DNA from: JASHPR01 sp963833885
GTDB taxonomy: Bacteria; Actinomycetota; Actinomycetes; Streptosporangiales; Streptosporangiaceae
Length of the DNA stretch: 64,000 bases
Assembly: GCA_963833885.1 (NCBI GenBank)
Contig: CAWHZU010000034.1
Location: forward strand, 1-64,000
Reading direction: 5' to 3'
The notes below the pieces were generated by a model, which was not told the origin of the DNA, did no database searches, and saw nothing but the letters and a program-made list of their open reading frames with translations. The position numbers and the translations under genes were made by a program. Each line of letters opens with the position of its first letter. The stretch's first letter is position 1. Below, piece by piece: positions 7,369 through 16,589 of the stretch.

Positions 7369-9714
7369 TCAGGCCGCGGTCTTGTAGCCGCGGGTGATGG
7401 TCTCATTGATCTGGTCGCCCGCCGCGTCGGTGGCGTTCACCCGCAGGCTCACAAAGGCGCCGGGCGGCGCGGTGAACGTCACGTTGAACAAGCCCCCACC
7501 CGCAGCAGTCACCGTGGCGGGCTGCCAGGTCGTGCCGCCGTTGACCGACACCGCCACGGCCGCACCGGTGATCCTGGACGCCGGGGCACGCTGCAGGTGC
7601 CCGACCGTGAGCTGGAGCTGCTGCTGCCCGGGCGGGGCGACGCCGTCAACGGCCATCCCGCTCACGCCGTACAGCAGGGTCATCATCGGCTGCACGGCAC
7701 ACCGCTGCGTCCCGTTGATGCAGATCCACCCGGCCGGGAGGCTGGCGCCCGGCCTGCGGGCCGTGTGCCACGTCCACACGGTCCGGCTCGTCGTGGACAG
7801 GTGGTAGAGGCGTCCGGTCCGCGTCGCGGTCAGCACAAACCTGATCACCCCGGGCTTGCTGCCGAGCTTGGCCTGCAGGAACAGGCTGGGAAAGCCCTCG
7901 GCCAGGGCGGCGGCATTACCCCCGGCGATCTTCTTGCCGTTCTCCCGCAGCAGGTAGCTGCCGGAGAACGAGCCCACGCTGCCGAAGATGCCGGGGGAGA
8001 ATCCGCTGCCGGTGTGCCCGAGGGTGTTGTCGCTGAACGGGGTGACGACCAGCGTCAGCGTGTTACCGGCCCGGCTGGCCGACGGCAGCTCGAGGAACGG
8101 GTTGGCCGCGCCGACCAGGCTGACGTCGGGCCCGGGGTGCAGCGGGTAGGCGTTCCAGTTCTGCGTGGCCGTCTGGCCGGGGGAGAACGTGCGGGCCGAG
8201 TCGGTCTGGCCGCCGGACAGCGTCGAGTACAACTGGAAGTACGCGTTGACCCACACCAGCGACGGCCCGGCCGAGAAGTTCTGCTCCAGCGACTGGGGCA
8301 GCCCGAACGGGAAGATGTCGGAGGAGATGAGGCCCACCTCCTGGAACCCGAAGATGCCGAGCGGCTCCCAGCCTCCGATAGACCCGCCGTCCTGGAAGTA
8401 ACCGGAGCTGATGGTGGCGGTGTTGGCGGGGGTCACCACGTACCGCTGTGAGCCGATGACGCCGCCGGTCCCGGCGAACACCAGGTTGTAGTCGGCCCGC
8501 GGGCTGGCGCCCTTCGGCGAGGTCAGGTACCCGGTCACGGCGGTCTGCAGCGTGCCGACCGTCGGTGCCAGCGTTGTCTCGTTGGTCCAGAGCGGCACGT
8601 TGCCGGCGTCGAAGCCGTCTTCGATCAGGTCGCCGTTGCCGGTGGCCCGGTAGATGGTCAGCGTGGCGTCCTGGGTGACCGCGGGCTGCGGCGTCACCAT
8701 CTGGACCTGGTCCGTGGCGGTCGGCTCGTCCACCGCCACCGTGGTGTCCGCGGCCACGGTGAACTGCGGCAGGGTCACCGTCCGGAAGCCGGTGACCGTC
8801 GTGCCGGAGATGTCGAAGAAGATCCCGAGCGCCATGTAGTGGCTCGCCGGGACGCTGAACTTGACCGAGCCGTCGTCGAAGACGTTTGTCGTCTCCACCG
8901 GGTCGCCGAACTTCAGCAGGTTGTCCACGTTGAACACGCTGACCAGGTCGCCGGTGTCCGGCTGGCCCGCGAGGTTGGTCCCGGTCACGGTCAGCGTGTG
9001 CATCACGAAATGCGGCCGCGCCGCGGCGGCCGCCGCCTGGCCGGGCAGGCCGATCGCCACCCCGTTGGCGAACATGCCGTCGGCACCGTAGCTGCCGCGG
9101 GCGTGGTCGGCCACGAACTGCCGGGCCAGCGCCGCCCCGAACGTGGCCGCGGACGCGGCCGTGAGGTACCCGCGCGCGGTGCCGCCGCGGGCACTGGTGA
9201 TCGTCACCCCGGGCAGCTTGGGCGCCCGGCCGTGGTAACCCACCTGGACCGGCAGCCTGCCCGCCGACTCCGCCGCGGCCAGCGAGTTCAGCTCGAACAG
9301 TGTCGGGCTCAGCCCCCGGTTCAGGTACGGCAGCGCGTCGGCCGGGATCTGGAACGCCTTACCGCCGAGGTCCAGCCGGACCATGGCCCCGCCGATGCCG
9401 CTGGCCGTCGCGCGGGCGACCCTGGCGACGACCCCGCCGGACCGGGTCGCGGAGACCGCCACCCGGTCCCCGTTGATCAGCGTCAGCATCCGCGACCGCG
9501 TGGTCGCCGCCGCGGCCGCAGCAGGAGCGGCCGAATGCGTCGTCGACGCCCGGGCCGCTGCCGCCGGGCCGACGGCCAGGAAGGACGCCGTCGCGGTCGC
9601 AGCGGCGATCGCCATGGCCCGCCGAGCGGCCCGTTCACGCCTGTTGGCGCCTGAGGGATTGCTGGCCTTCATCCGTCTCGCTCCCCGCTTTCGAGCCATG
9701 GCACGAGCATCCAT
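7369..9714 (-). CDS. Secreted subtilisin-like protein without catalytic domain
   Basis: About 781 residues. A twin-Arg-rich N-region (RRERAARR) and a hydrophobic stretch (MAIAAATATASFLAVGPA) form a signal peptide. The next segment, RSRMLTLINGDRVAVSA, resembles the propeptide start of large actinobacterial S8 proteases (LxTGDRV), and the C-terminal part (VSVNGGTTWQPATV, SLRVNATDAAG) resembles their post-catalytic beta domains. The catalytic core is missing: no DTG, HGT or GTSMA motif was found anywhere. It is therefore probably a non-enzymatic secreted or wall-associated protein. Starts at 9714 (GGGGAGG upstream) and 9672 (GGGGAG upstream) are both plausible. It is followed by the sedolisin gene. 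Confidence 0.75.
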   Translation of the reverse strand: MDARAMARKRGARRMKASNPSGANRRERAARRAMAIAAATATASFLAVGPAAAARASTTHSAAPAAAAAATTRSRMLTLINGDRVAVSATRSGGVVARVARATASGIGGAMVRLDLGGKAFQIPADALPYLNRGLSPTLFELNSLAAAESAGRLPVQVGYHGRAPKLPGVTITSARGGTARGYLTAASAATFGAALARQFVADHARGSYGADGMFANGVAIGLPGQAAAAAARPHFVMHTLTVTGTNLAGQPDTGDLVSVFNVDNLLKFGDPVETTNVFDDGSVKFSVPASHYMALGIFFDISGTTVTGFRTVTLPQFTVAADTTVAVDEPTATDQVQMVTPQPAVTQDATLTIYRATGNGDLIEDGFDAGNVPLWTNETTLAPTVGTLQTAVTGYLTSPKGASPRADYNLVFAGTGGVIGSQRYVVTPANTATISSGYFQDGGSIGGWEPLGIFGFQEVGLISSDIFPFGLPQSLEQNFSAGPSLVWVNAYFQLYSTLSGGQTDSARTFSPGQTATQNWNAYPLHPGPDVSLVGAANPFLELPSASRAGNTLTLVVTPFSDNTLGHTGSGFSPGIFGSVGSFSGSYLLRENGKKIAGGNAAALAEGFPSLFLQAKLGSKPGVIRFVLTATRTGRLYHLSTTSRTVWTWHTARRPGASLPAGWICINGTQRCAVQPMMTLLYGVSGMAVDGVAPPGQQQLQLTVGHLQRAPASRITGAAVAVSVNGGTTWQPATVTAAGGGLFNVTFTAPPGAFVSLRVNATDAAGDQINETITRGYKTAA

Positions 9715-9753
9715 CTCGCCTCCCCGCTGTCCCGCCATGTAACAGACCAGTTG

Positions 9754-9767
9754 TGTACATCTGTACA
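9754..9767. promoter_or_regulatory. Dyad TGTACA-N2-TGTACA upstream of the secreted protease operon
   Basis: Two perfect TGTACA hexamers separated by 2 nt form a 14-bp dyad about 40 nt upstream of the subtilisin-like gene. Its position fits an operator or a promoter-proximal binding site for that operon. No regulator can be assigned. Confidence 0.35.
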
Positions 9768-10017
9768 TTTCGGGCTATTGCGAAGGTACCTCGTGTATTG
9801 GACGCCATACTGCCATGCGAGGTTGCCCTCGCGACACGCATTTCTCTCAGCTTTCCTGGTGTCGCTCTTCGGCTTTTCTGGTGCCGCCGTTCCGCCCGTT
9901 CTGAGACGGCCAATGACGAGGCTCGCGCTGGGCGGCCTGGCCGCAGCAGCAGTGGTCCTGGGCCCTCCCGCGCCCTGACACTGCAAGCCCGGGCCGTGGC
10001 ACCCGGTGTCCTGCGGC
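9768..10017. other. Intergenic region between secreted protease operon and hisD
   Basis: About 250 bp without a convincing gene. It is locally AT-richer than its neighbours near 9770-9860 and should hold the divergent promoters of the minus-strand protease operon and hisD. Short open frames cross it in several phases, but none has a ribosome binding site with recognisable sequence. Confidence 0.5.
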
Positions 10018-10023
10018 TACCCT
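10018..10023 (+). promoter_or_regulatory. -10 box TACCCT of hisD (leaderless geometry)
   Basis: TACCCT ends 6 nt before the GTG of hisD, which places the transcription start on or beside the first codon. No ribosome binding site is seen before that GTG. The same spacing recurs before hisC, hisH and several other genes in the window. No clear -35 box is visible. Confidence 0.5.
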
Positions 10024-10029
10024 TGGCAG

Positions 10030-11349
10030 GTGCTAACCAGGGTCGATCTGCGCGGCGAGGCCGCGGCCAGCCTCGGCAGGCAGCGGCTCGACGGGGTGCT
10101 GCCGCGGGCCCGGCTCGACGTCGAGGCGGCACTGGACGCGGTGCGGCCGGTCTGTGAGGACGTCCGGCTGCGGGGCGCGGCAGCGGTCCGCGAGCAGACC
10201 AGGCGGTTCGACGGCGTCGACCTGCCGAGCACCAGGGTTCCGCGCCAGGCGCTCGCCGATGCGCTCGCCGAGCTCAGCCCGGACGTGCGGGCCGCGTTGC
10301 AGGAGGCGGCGCGGCGGGCCCGCCTGGTGCACCAGGCGCAGTTGCCCGCCGAGCCGGTGACCAAGGTCGCCGAGGGAGCCACGGTGACCGAGCGATACGT
10401 GCCCGTGGACCGGGCCGGCGTCTACGTGCCGGGCGGGCTGGTCGCGTACCCGTCCTCGGTGGTCATGAACGTGATCCCGGCGATGACAGCCGGCGTAGCC
10501 GAGATTGCCGTTGCCTCGCCGCCCCAGACCGAGAACGGCGGCCTGCCGCACCCGGCGGTGCTCGCGGCGTGCGCGCTGCTCGGCATCACCGAGGTGCACG
10601 CCGCTGGGGGCGCCCAGGCGATCGCGATGCTCGGCTACGGCACGGCGGACTGCCCGCCCGTCGACATCATCAGCGGCCCGGGCAACGTCTACGTCGCTGC
10701 CGCCAAGCGGCTGCTGCTCGGCCGGGTCGGGACCGACGCCGAGGCCGGCCCGACCGAGGTCGCGATCATCGCGGACGGCTCGGCCGACCCGGTGTTCGTG
10801 GCCGCCGACCTGATCGCGCAGGCCGAGCACGACTCGCTGGCCGCCTGCCTGCTGATCACCACCGATCCGGGGCTCGCCGACCGGGTCGACAGCGAGCTAA
10901 CCGGGCAGGTCGCCGCCGCCCGGCACCGGGAGCGGATCGCCGAGGCCCTGGCCGGCCAGTCCGCCTGCGTGCTCGTGGACGACACCGACGCCGCCCTGGC
11001 CGTCTCGGACGCCTGGGCCCCGGAGCACCTGGAGATCCAGGCCGAAGACGCGACCGGGCTCGCCTCGCGGGTGCGCAACGCCGGCGCGGTGTTCGTCGGG
11101 CCGTACTCGCCGGTGTCCCTCGGCGACTACCTGGCCGGCTCCAACCACGTGCTGCCCACCGGCGGGACCGCGCGTCACTCCGGCGGGCTCTCGGTGCTCA
11201 CCTTCCTGCGCGGCATCCACGTGGTGGAGTATGACGCCGCCGCGCTCGCCGAGGTCGCGCCGTACATCGACGCGCTCGGCGGGGCCGAGGACCTGGCCGC
11301 GCACGTGAACGCGGTCCGCGCGCGTCGCGCAGATGTCAGCGACAGTTAG
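10030..11349 (+). CDS. hisD: Histidinol dehydrogenase
   Basis: 439 residues, the usual length. It oxidises L-histidinol to L-histidine in two NAD-dependent steps and binds zinc. Family motifs are present: YVPGGLVAYPSSVVMN, AGGAQAIAMLGYGT, IISGPGN, AGPTEVAII, AEHDSLAA (zinc/catalytic region), PEHLEI and GSNHVLPTGGTARHSGGLSV. GTG 10030 (VLTRVDLRG) is chosen over GTG 10006 because homologues start there and it sits at the leaderless spacing from TACCCT. In many actinomycetes hisC and hisB follow directly; here a glycosyltransferase, SGNH hydrolase, FUSC and SDR genes separate hisD from hisC by 5.2 kb. Confidence 0.95.
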   Translation: MLTRVDLRGEAAASLGRQRLDGVLPRARLDVEAALDAVRPVCEDVRLRGAAAVREQTRRFDGVDLPSTRVPRQALADALAELSPDVRAALQEAARRARLVHQAQLPAEPVTKVAEGATVTERYVPVDRAGVYVPGGLVAYPSSVVMNVIPAMTAGVAEIAVASPPQTENGGLPHPAVLAACALLGITEVHAAGGAQAIAMLGYGTADCPPVDIISGPGNVYVAAAKRLLLGRVGTDAEAGPTEVAIIADGSADPVFVAADLIAQAEHDSLAACLLITTDPGLADRVDSELTGQVAAARHRERIAEALAGQSACVLVDDTDAALAVSDAWAPEHLEIQAEDATGLASRVRNAGAVFVGPYSPVSLGDYLAGSNHVLPTGGTARHSGGLSVLTFLRGIHVVEYDAAALAEVAPYIDALGGAEDLAAHVNAVRARRADVSDS

Positions 11350-11406
11350 CCGCGTGGTCATCGCGCCGAAGCCGTTTCCGAACCCTGGCTGTTGCACCGT
11401 GTGATC

Positions 11407-12546
11407 GTGAGGATCGCGGTCATAACCGAGTCATTCCCGCCCGACGTGAACGGTGTCGCTCACTGCGTCCTGCGCGTAGCCGAGCACCTGGTCCAGCAGG
11501 GTCATCACCCGCTGGTCATCGCCCCCCGTCCCGCCGACTGCATGCCCCGCCCGGACGGCGTGCTTCCGTACCCTGTGGCGCGGATGCCGTCGCTGCCGAT
11601 GCCCGGGTACCCCGGCTTCCGGATCGCCGCCGCTGGCTCGGGCCTGCGCGCCGCGCTGACCGGCCACGGCACCGAGCTCGTGCACCTGGCGAGCCCGTTC
11701 ATGCTCGGTGGCGGCGGCGCCTTCGTGGCCGCCCGGCTTCGGCTGCCGATGGTTGCCGTGTACCAGACCGACATGCCCAGCTACGCCCGCGCCTACCGGT
11801 TCGGGCCCGCGGGCCAGTCCGCCGCATGGCGCCGCGTGCGCCGGATCCACAACGCCGCCGGCCGGACGCTCGCGCCGTCCACCGCGGCGGCCGCGAGCCT
11901 GCACTCGCACGGCATCCAGCGGGTCTGGCTCTGGGGCCGGGGCGTGGACACGGTGCGGTTCGACCCGGCCAAGCGCAGCGGCCAGCTGCGCGCCGAGCTC
12001 GCCCCGAGCGGGGAGGTGCTGGCCGGGTACGTGGGCAGACTGGCCCCGGAGAAGCGGATCGATCTGCTCGCCCAGGTGGCGACGCTGCCGGGGGTGCGCC
12101 TGGTGGTCGTCGGAACCGGCCCGGCCGACGCCGCAGCGCGCCGTGCCATGCCCGCCGCCGTGTTCCTTGGCCAGCGCCAGGGAGAGGAACTGGCTCGCAT
12201 CTACGCGAGCCTGGACGTGTTCGTGCACAGCGGGCCGCACGAGACGTTCGGCCAGACCCTGCAGGAGGCCGCGGCGAGCGGCCTGCCCGTGGTCGCGCCC
12301 GCCGCCGGCGGGCCGATCGACCTGGTCGGCGACGGCGTGACCGGGTTCCTGGTGCCGCCGCGGGACCCGAGTGCGCTGGCCGACGCCGTCGCCAGGCTGG
12401 CCGCCGACCCGGGGCTGCGCGCCCGCCAGGGCAGGGCCGCCAGGCAGCGAGTGCTCGGCCGGACCTGGACCGCCCTGGGTGACGAGCTGATCGGCCACTA
12501 CGAAGCGGTGCTGCGGGCGGGCAGCGCGGTGGAGGTGTCGGCATGA
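11407..12546 (+). CDS. GT4-family glycosyltransferase (MgtA-like mannosyltransferase)
   Basis: 379 residues. The N-terminus RIAVITESFPPDVNGVAHCV and the middle YVGRLAPEKRIDLL plus HSGPHETFGQTLQEAAASGLPVVAP (donor-binding E motif, EX7E-like) are those of the GT-B, GT4 group. The closest match I recall is actinobacterial GDP-mannose-dependent alpha-mannosyltransferase MgtA, which acts on glycolipids at the cytoplasmic face of the membrane; donor and acceptor are inferred. GTG 11407 gives the family N-terminus, and GTG 11401 is an alternative. Its stop overlaps the start of the SGNH hydrolase gene (ATGA), so the two are coupled. Confidence 0.82.
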   Translation: MRIAVITESFPPDVNGVAHCVLRVAEHLVQQGHHPLVIAPRPADCMPRPDGVLPYPVARMPSLPMPGYPGFRIAAAGSGLRAALTGHGTELVHLASPFMLGGGGAFVAARLRLPMVAVYQTDMPSYARAYRFGPAGQSAAWRRVRRIHNAAGRTLAPSTAAAASLHSHGIQRVWLWGRGVDTVRFDPAKRSGQLRAELAPSGEVLAGYVGRLAPEKRIDLLAQVATLPGVRLVVVGTGPADAAARRAMPAAVFLGQRQGEELARIYASLDVFVHSGPHETFGQTLQEAAASGLPVVAPAAGGPIDLVGDGVTGFLVPPRDPSALADAVARLAADPGLRARQGRAARQRVLGRTWTALGDELIGHYEAVLRAGSAVEVSA

Positions 12547-13358
12547 CCACGTTCGCAGCCCTCGGCGACTCGATCACGCTTGGCGTCGGCGACCCGGTCC
12601 CGTCTGACGGGAGCCGGGCCTGGCGGGGCTGGGCCGCGCTGCTCGCCGAGGGCCTGCACGAGCCGCGGTTGCACATGCTCGCGTCCTGCGGTGCGCGGAT
12701 CCCGGATGTCGAGCGTGACCAGCTGCCCGCCGCGCTGCAGCTGCGGCCGGAGATCGCCAGCTTCGTCGTCGGGGTCAACGACACGCTGCGGGCGAACTTC
12801 GACATCGCGCAGGCCGGCGCCGCGGCGGCGCACACCGTGGGCGCGCTGCGCGCGGCCGGCGCCGAGGTGCTGACGATGCGGCTGCCCGACCCGGGGCAGA
12901 TGCTGGGCCTGCCCGGTTCGCTGGCTCGCCCCCTGGCCCGCCGGATGCACGAGGTGAACGCCATGCTGGACGGCCTCGCCGAGCGGTTCGGCACGCTGCA
13001 CTACGACGCGGCCGGGGACGCCGAGGTCCACGACCCGCGGATGTGGGCGGTGGACCGGCTGCATCCCAGCGAGCGCGGCCACAGGCTGATCGCCTGCCGC
13101 TTCCACGACCTGCTCGCGGGCGCCGGGCTGCCCGCCGGGACCCGGCCCGATCCCGAGCCGTCCAGCCCGCCGCCGACCCGGCTGGCCGAGTTCGGATGGA
13201 TGGCCACCAAGGGCACCGCGTGGGTGCTGCGCCGCTCCATCGACCTGGTGCCTGGCCTGCTGGCCATGGCGATCAGGGAGTGGCGCTCGGGCGAACCGGC
13301 GCCTAGCGCCACCATGGAACGCGTCGCAGCTGGGCCACGTGCTCCGCAGGGACGGTGA
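12543..13358 (+). CDS. SGNH/GDSL-family hydrolase
   Basis: 271 residues with block I LGDSITLGVGDP (nucleophile S), block III-like VVGVND (N), and block V VDRLHPSERGHRL (D and H of the triad), so all SGNH catalytic blocks are present. Such enzymes are esterases or lipases with variable substrates. There is no signal peptide, so it is probably cytoplasmic. It is coupled to the glycosyltransferase through a 4-nt overlap (ATGA), which suggests it acts on a product or precursor of the same glycolipid pathway; this is inference. Its 3' end overlaps the convergent FUSC gene by 56 nt. Confidence 0.85.
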   Translation: MTTFAALGDSITLGVGDPVPSDGSRAWRGWAALLAEGLHEPRLHMLASCGARIPDVERDQLPAALQLRPEIASFVVGVNDTLRANFDIAQAGAAAAHTVGALRAAGAEVLTMRLPDPGQMLGLPGSLARPLARRMHEVNAMLDGLAERFGTLHYDAAGDAEVHDPRMWAVDRLHPSERGHRLIACRFHDLLAGAGLPAGTRPDPEPSSPPPTRLAEFGWMATKGTAWVLRRSIDLVPGLLAMAIREWRSGEPAPSATMERVAAGPRAPQGR

Positions 13359-15567
13359 TGTCGCCAGCGTGCTGCCCCAGGTCCTCGAGGTGCTCACGGA
13401 CCCACAGCGGATGCGGGCCGAAAATCGGCGGCGCCGCGCCGTCCGCGGAGAGCACCGGGGCCGCAACAGCCGCCGGCGGGTCATGTCCGGGCGGACCGAC
13501 CAGGACGGCGATGCGCTGGTAGAAGTCGGCCAGCTCCGAGCTAAGGTCGCGCAGCGACCGGACCGGACCGGCGTGCCCATCCTCGCCCATGGGCGGGCAG
13601 TACGCGCGCAGCCCGGTCAGTGAGTGCGCGGTGAGCCTGAGCCGCATAGTGGCCATGACCAGGCTCCACAGATCGTGCTTGGACGCCCGCTTGGTCCCCT
13701 GCTCGGACAGGAACAGGCGGAGTGCCTCGTCAAGGCGGTTACCGGCCGCGACCGCGGCGAGGGCGGTGTCGGGCGCCTCCCGGCGCAGGCCGAGGGACCA
13801 GTCCACCGCCTGGGTCAGGTACTCCGCGCCCGACCGGAAAGCGTCGGCGAGGTCGTCGCCGACCAGGGTGCTGGCGCCGCGCGGCCAGAACAGCACCCCG
13901 ACCACCAGGCTGACCGCGCAGCCGAGCAGGACGTCCTGCACCCGGACCAGGCCGACTCTCCAGCCCAACGGAACCAGCAGGTTGAACAGCACGACCACCA
14001 CGATCGTGAACGCCGCCTGGCCAACCGCGAACGGCGCCGTGCCCGGCGCGTAGGCCGCCACGAGGACGGCGATCGGCAGGGCGATCCACAGCGCGGTCTG
14101 CCCGCTGCCGATGGCCAGCACCAGCGCGGCGCCAACCGCGAAGCCGATCACGGTGCCGGCCAGCGCCCGCAGCACCGTCGCCCCGGTGGCTGCCGCGTTC
14201 GTGCGCAGCACCGAGAGCGTGCCGAGCACCACCCAGAAGCCGTGCTGCACGGCGAGGACGTCCGCGACGGCCACGGCGGCCGCGAGTGCCACCGCGCCGC
14301 GTGCGCTGCTGCGGAACCACACCGAGCGAATGCTGGCGTGCCGCGCCGCGACGGTGGCGGCGCCGGCCAGCCCGGCCAGCCGTCCCGCGGTCAGCAGGCC
14401 GCTCTCGCCGCCCCCGTACCAGCTGCTCCGCTCCGCGGCCACGGTCTCGGGGTCGGCCCGGCCGGAGGCGATCATGGCGTCGGCCACGGCGGTCCGCGCC
14501 GCGACCGCGATCGCCTGGGCGTGCACCGCCTGCCGCGCCGCCGCCTCGACGCTGGCCGGATCCCCGGAGAGCTCGTGCTGATTCGCGGAGCTGGCCTCCC
14601 TGGCGCGTTCCAGGCGGGCGATGTCGCGCGCGACGTGCTGGGTGGGCACGTCCTGGTCGCCGAGCAGCAGGGCCACGTCCGCGAGCATCGTCGCCGCCGC
14701 GCCGAACAGCTCGTGGTCGGCCGGTGTCGCCTGCCGCAGGTCCACGCGACCGTCCAGCGCGTCGGTGGTCAGCGAGGTCACCCACTCGAGCAGCTCGGTG
14801 ATGTTGGCCAGGCCCTGGTCTGCCGTCGCGAGGCCGGTCGGCCGGTACGGCGTGGCCGCGAACAAGTTGATGAGCTGGTGCTTGGCCTCGACCGTCGCAT
14901 CCTGGCTGGTCTGGTCCGCCTGGCCGCGCCCGGCGGCTTCCAGGTGGCTTGCCAGCGCGGTGGCCAGGGCGCCCGCCGCGGCCCGGAGCCGGTCTCCCTG
15001 CGATCGCGGCGACAGCAGCAGCACCGCGGCCGTGCCCGCCACGGACGCCAGCCACCAGCCGGCCAGCCGGGACGGGACGTCGCCGATCGTGCCAGGCGAG
15101 GCGACCGGCAGCACGTAGGCGAGCAGCGCGGCCGTGACACCGGACGCGGCGTTCGGCCCGGCCACCCCGGCGAAGAAGATCGCGAAGGCCACCGGGATGG
15201 TAACGATCGCCGCCAGCCAGGCTGTGGCGTGGACCGCGGTCCCGATGGTCAGCACCACGCTGCCGACCACGGCGAGCCCGAGGTGCGCGATGGCCTTGTC
15301 TCGCCTGGTCCCGCCGAACGAAGCCAGGACAAGCGTGGCGAAGCTCCCGAAGGCGGCAAACGTCGCCATTTGCGGGTCGCCGATGACCTTGTAGGTCAGC
15401 GCGAACAGCGTCGGCATGACGATCGTGGCCCGCAGCGCGCGCATCGCGGCGGGAGTCGACCACGTCACGCGCCAGACGGGCTGGCTCGGTGCCCCAGGAG
15501 AGGAGGACCGTGACAGCCTGGCACGCAGTCGCCGGGTGGACGGGGCCGCGAGCGCCGAATCGGACAT
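13303..15567 (-). CDS. FUSC-family inner membrane protein (aromatic acid exporter-like)
   Basis: 754 residues with two sets of membrane helices separated by a long soluble part: helices at about residues 35-180 (for example AVVGSVVLTIGTAVHATAWLAAIVTIPVAF) and again at about 420-560 (GFWVVLGTLSVLRTNAAATGATVLRALAG, the FUSC signature, then IAVLVAAYAPGTAPFAVGQAAFTIVVVVLFN). This duplicated arrangement is that of FUSC/YccS/AaeB-type proteins, some of which export aromatic carboxylic acids. The start is placed at ATG 15567 (MSDSALAAPS); the upstream open frame is unlike the family. It stands alone on the minus strand and convergently overlaps the SGNH gene. Confidence 0.82.
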   Translation of the reverse strand: MSDSALAAPSTRRLRARLSRSSSPGAPSQPVWRVTWSTPAAMRALRATIVMPTLFALTYKVIGDPQMATFAAFGSFATLVLASFGGTRRDKAIAHLGLAVVGSVVLTIGTAVHATAWLAAIVTIPVAFAIFFAGVAGPNAASGVTAALLAYVLPVASPGTIGDVPSRLAGWWLASVAGTAAVLLLSPRSQGDRLRAAAGALATALASHLEAAGRGQADQTSQDATVEAKHQLINLFAATPYRPTGLATADQGLANITELLEWVTSLTTDALDGRVDLRQATPADHELFGAAATMLADVALLLGDQDVPTQHVARDIARLERAREASSANQHELSGDPASVEAAARQAVHAQAIAVAARTAVADAMIASGRADPETVAAERSSWYGGGESGLLTAGRLAGLAGAATVAARHASIRSVWFRSSARGAVALAAAVAVADVLAVQHGFWVVLGTLSVLRTNAAATGATVLRALAGTVIGFAVGAALVLAIGSGQTALWIALPIAVLVAAYAPGTAPFAVGQAAFTIVVVVLFNLLVPLGWRVGLVRVQDVLLGCAVSLVVGVLFWPRGASTLVGDDLADAFRSGAEYLTQAVDWSLGLRREAPDTALAAVAAGNRLDEALRLFLSEQGTKRASKHDLWSLVMATMRLRLTAHSLTGLRAYCPPMGEDGHAGPVRSLRDLSSELADFYQRIAVLVGPPGHDPPAAVAAPVLSADGAAPPIFGPHPLWVREHLEDLGQHAGDITVPAEHVAQLRRVPWWR

Positions 15568-15740
15568 CGGCACAAGCCTACAAACGGGCGCGGTCCATGG
15601 GAATGCCAGGAACACGTGAGCCGGTTTCCGGCCCGCCGCGGCCGTAGCGCAGCCCGTGGGCCTGCGATGATGCACGATGGGCGGATGAACCCAACCGCGG
15701 GCCTGATCCGCCGCGCCGCTACCGTGGCCGCCGGGCACCG

Positions 15741-16445
15741 ATGAGCGCCGAAGACCGGATCGCGGTCGTGACCGGCGGGAACCGGGGAATCGGCCGCGAG
15801 GTCGCGCGCCAGCTCGCGCAGCGCGGCTTCAGCGTCATCCTCGGGTCGCGTGACCCGGTGGCGGGCGAGCGTGCCGCGGCGGACCTGGCGGGCGACGGGC
15901 TGGCCGTGCGGGCCCATCGTCTGGATGTGACCGACACCCGCACCGTCGAGGCGCTCGCCTGGGAACTGGCAGACCGTTACGGCCGGCTCGACGTGCTGGT
16001 CAACAACGCGGCCATCCACTACGACACCTGGCAGCGGGCATCCACCGCCGATCTCTCGATCGTGGCCGAGGCCTGGGATACCAACCTGATGGGCCCGTGG
16101 CGGATGTGCCTGGCCCTGCTCCCGCTGCTCCGCCGCGGCCAGCACCGCCGGATCGTCAACGTCTCCAGCGAGTCGGGTTCACTGGCCAGCATGGGCGGCG
16201 GTACGCCGGCCTATTCGGTCACCAAGGCCGCTCTGAACGCGCTGACCAGGATCCTCGCGGCCGAGTTGCGGCCCGACGGCATCCTCGTCAACGCGGTGTG
16301 CCCGGGCTGGGTGGCGACCGACATGGGCGGCCCCGGCGGCAGGCCGGTCGCCGACGGCGCGGCCAGTGTGCTGTGGGCCGTGGACCTGCCCGACGACGGC
16401 CCGAGCGGGGGCTTCTTCCGGGACGGACAGCCGCTGCCGTGGTGA
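15741..16445 (+). CDS. Short-chain dehydrogenase/reductase
   Basis: 234 residues with the classical SDR features: cofactor motif TGGNRGIGRE (about residues 12-21), VNNAA (NNAG-like), catalytic Ser in NVSSESGS, and YSVTK (YxxxK). It is an NAD(P)-dependent oxidoreductase; in the classical family an Arg after the glycine motif and elsewhere favours NADPH, which fits here. The substrate is unknown. The end DLPDDGPSGGFFRDGQPLPW is typical of carbonyl-reductase-like members. No strong ribosome binding site is seen. It diverges from the FUSC gene across about 170 nt. Confidence 0.85.
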   Translation: MSAEDRIAVVTGGNRGIGREVARQLAQRGFSVILGSRDPVAGERAAADLAGDGLAVRAHRLDVTDTRTVEALAWELADRYGRLDVLVNNAAIHYDTWQRASTADLSIVAEAWDTNLMGPWRMCLALLPLLRRGQHRRIVNVSSESGSLASMGGGTPAYSVTKAALNALTRILAAELRPDGILVNAVCPGWVATDMGGPGGRPVADGAASVLWAVDLPDDGPSGGFFRDGQPLPW

Positions 16446-16505
16446 CGGGCGGCGGAACGCCCAGGCCAGGCCCGTTAGTGCTCACCGGTCGGCGTCCACC
16501 TCACG

Positions 16506-16571
16506 CCGAGTCTGCCGTACGGCGATCCGTGAGCCCCCCACCCCGAGTCTGCCGCGCGGCGATCCGTGAGC
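16506..16571. repeat. Two 29-bp direct repeats upstream of hisC
   Basis: Two copies (16506-16534 and 16543-16571), starting CCGAGTCTGCCG and ending GATCCGTGAGC, differ at two positions and are repeated every 37 bp. Each carries a GCCGNNCGGC-type dyad. The second copy ends 6 nt before the hisC -10 box, so the pair covers the -35 and upstream region and may be a binding site. Confidence 0.6.
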
Positions 16572-16577
16572 TCTTAC

Positions 16578-16583
16578 TAGGCT
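16578..16583 (+). promoter_or_regulatory. -10 box TAGGCT of hisC (leaderless geometry)
   Basis: TAGGCT ends exactly 6 nt before the GTG of hisC, predicting transcription from the first codon. No Shine-Dalgarno sequence precedes the GTG. Confidence 0.6.
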
Positions 16584-16589
16584 TGCCGG

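Noticed and set aside
13624..15513. Plus-strand frame of 629 codons
   Set aside because: Antisense to the FUSC gene, which has clear membrane helices; composition is typical of GC-driven shadow frames.
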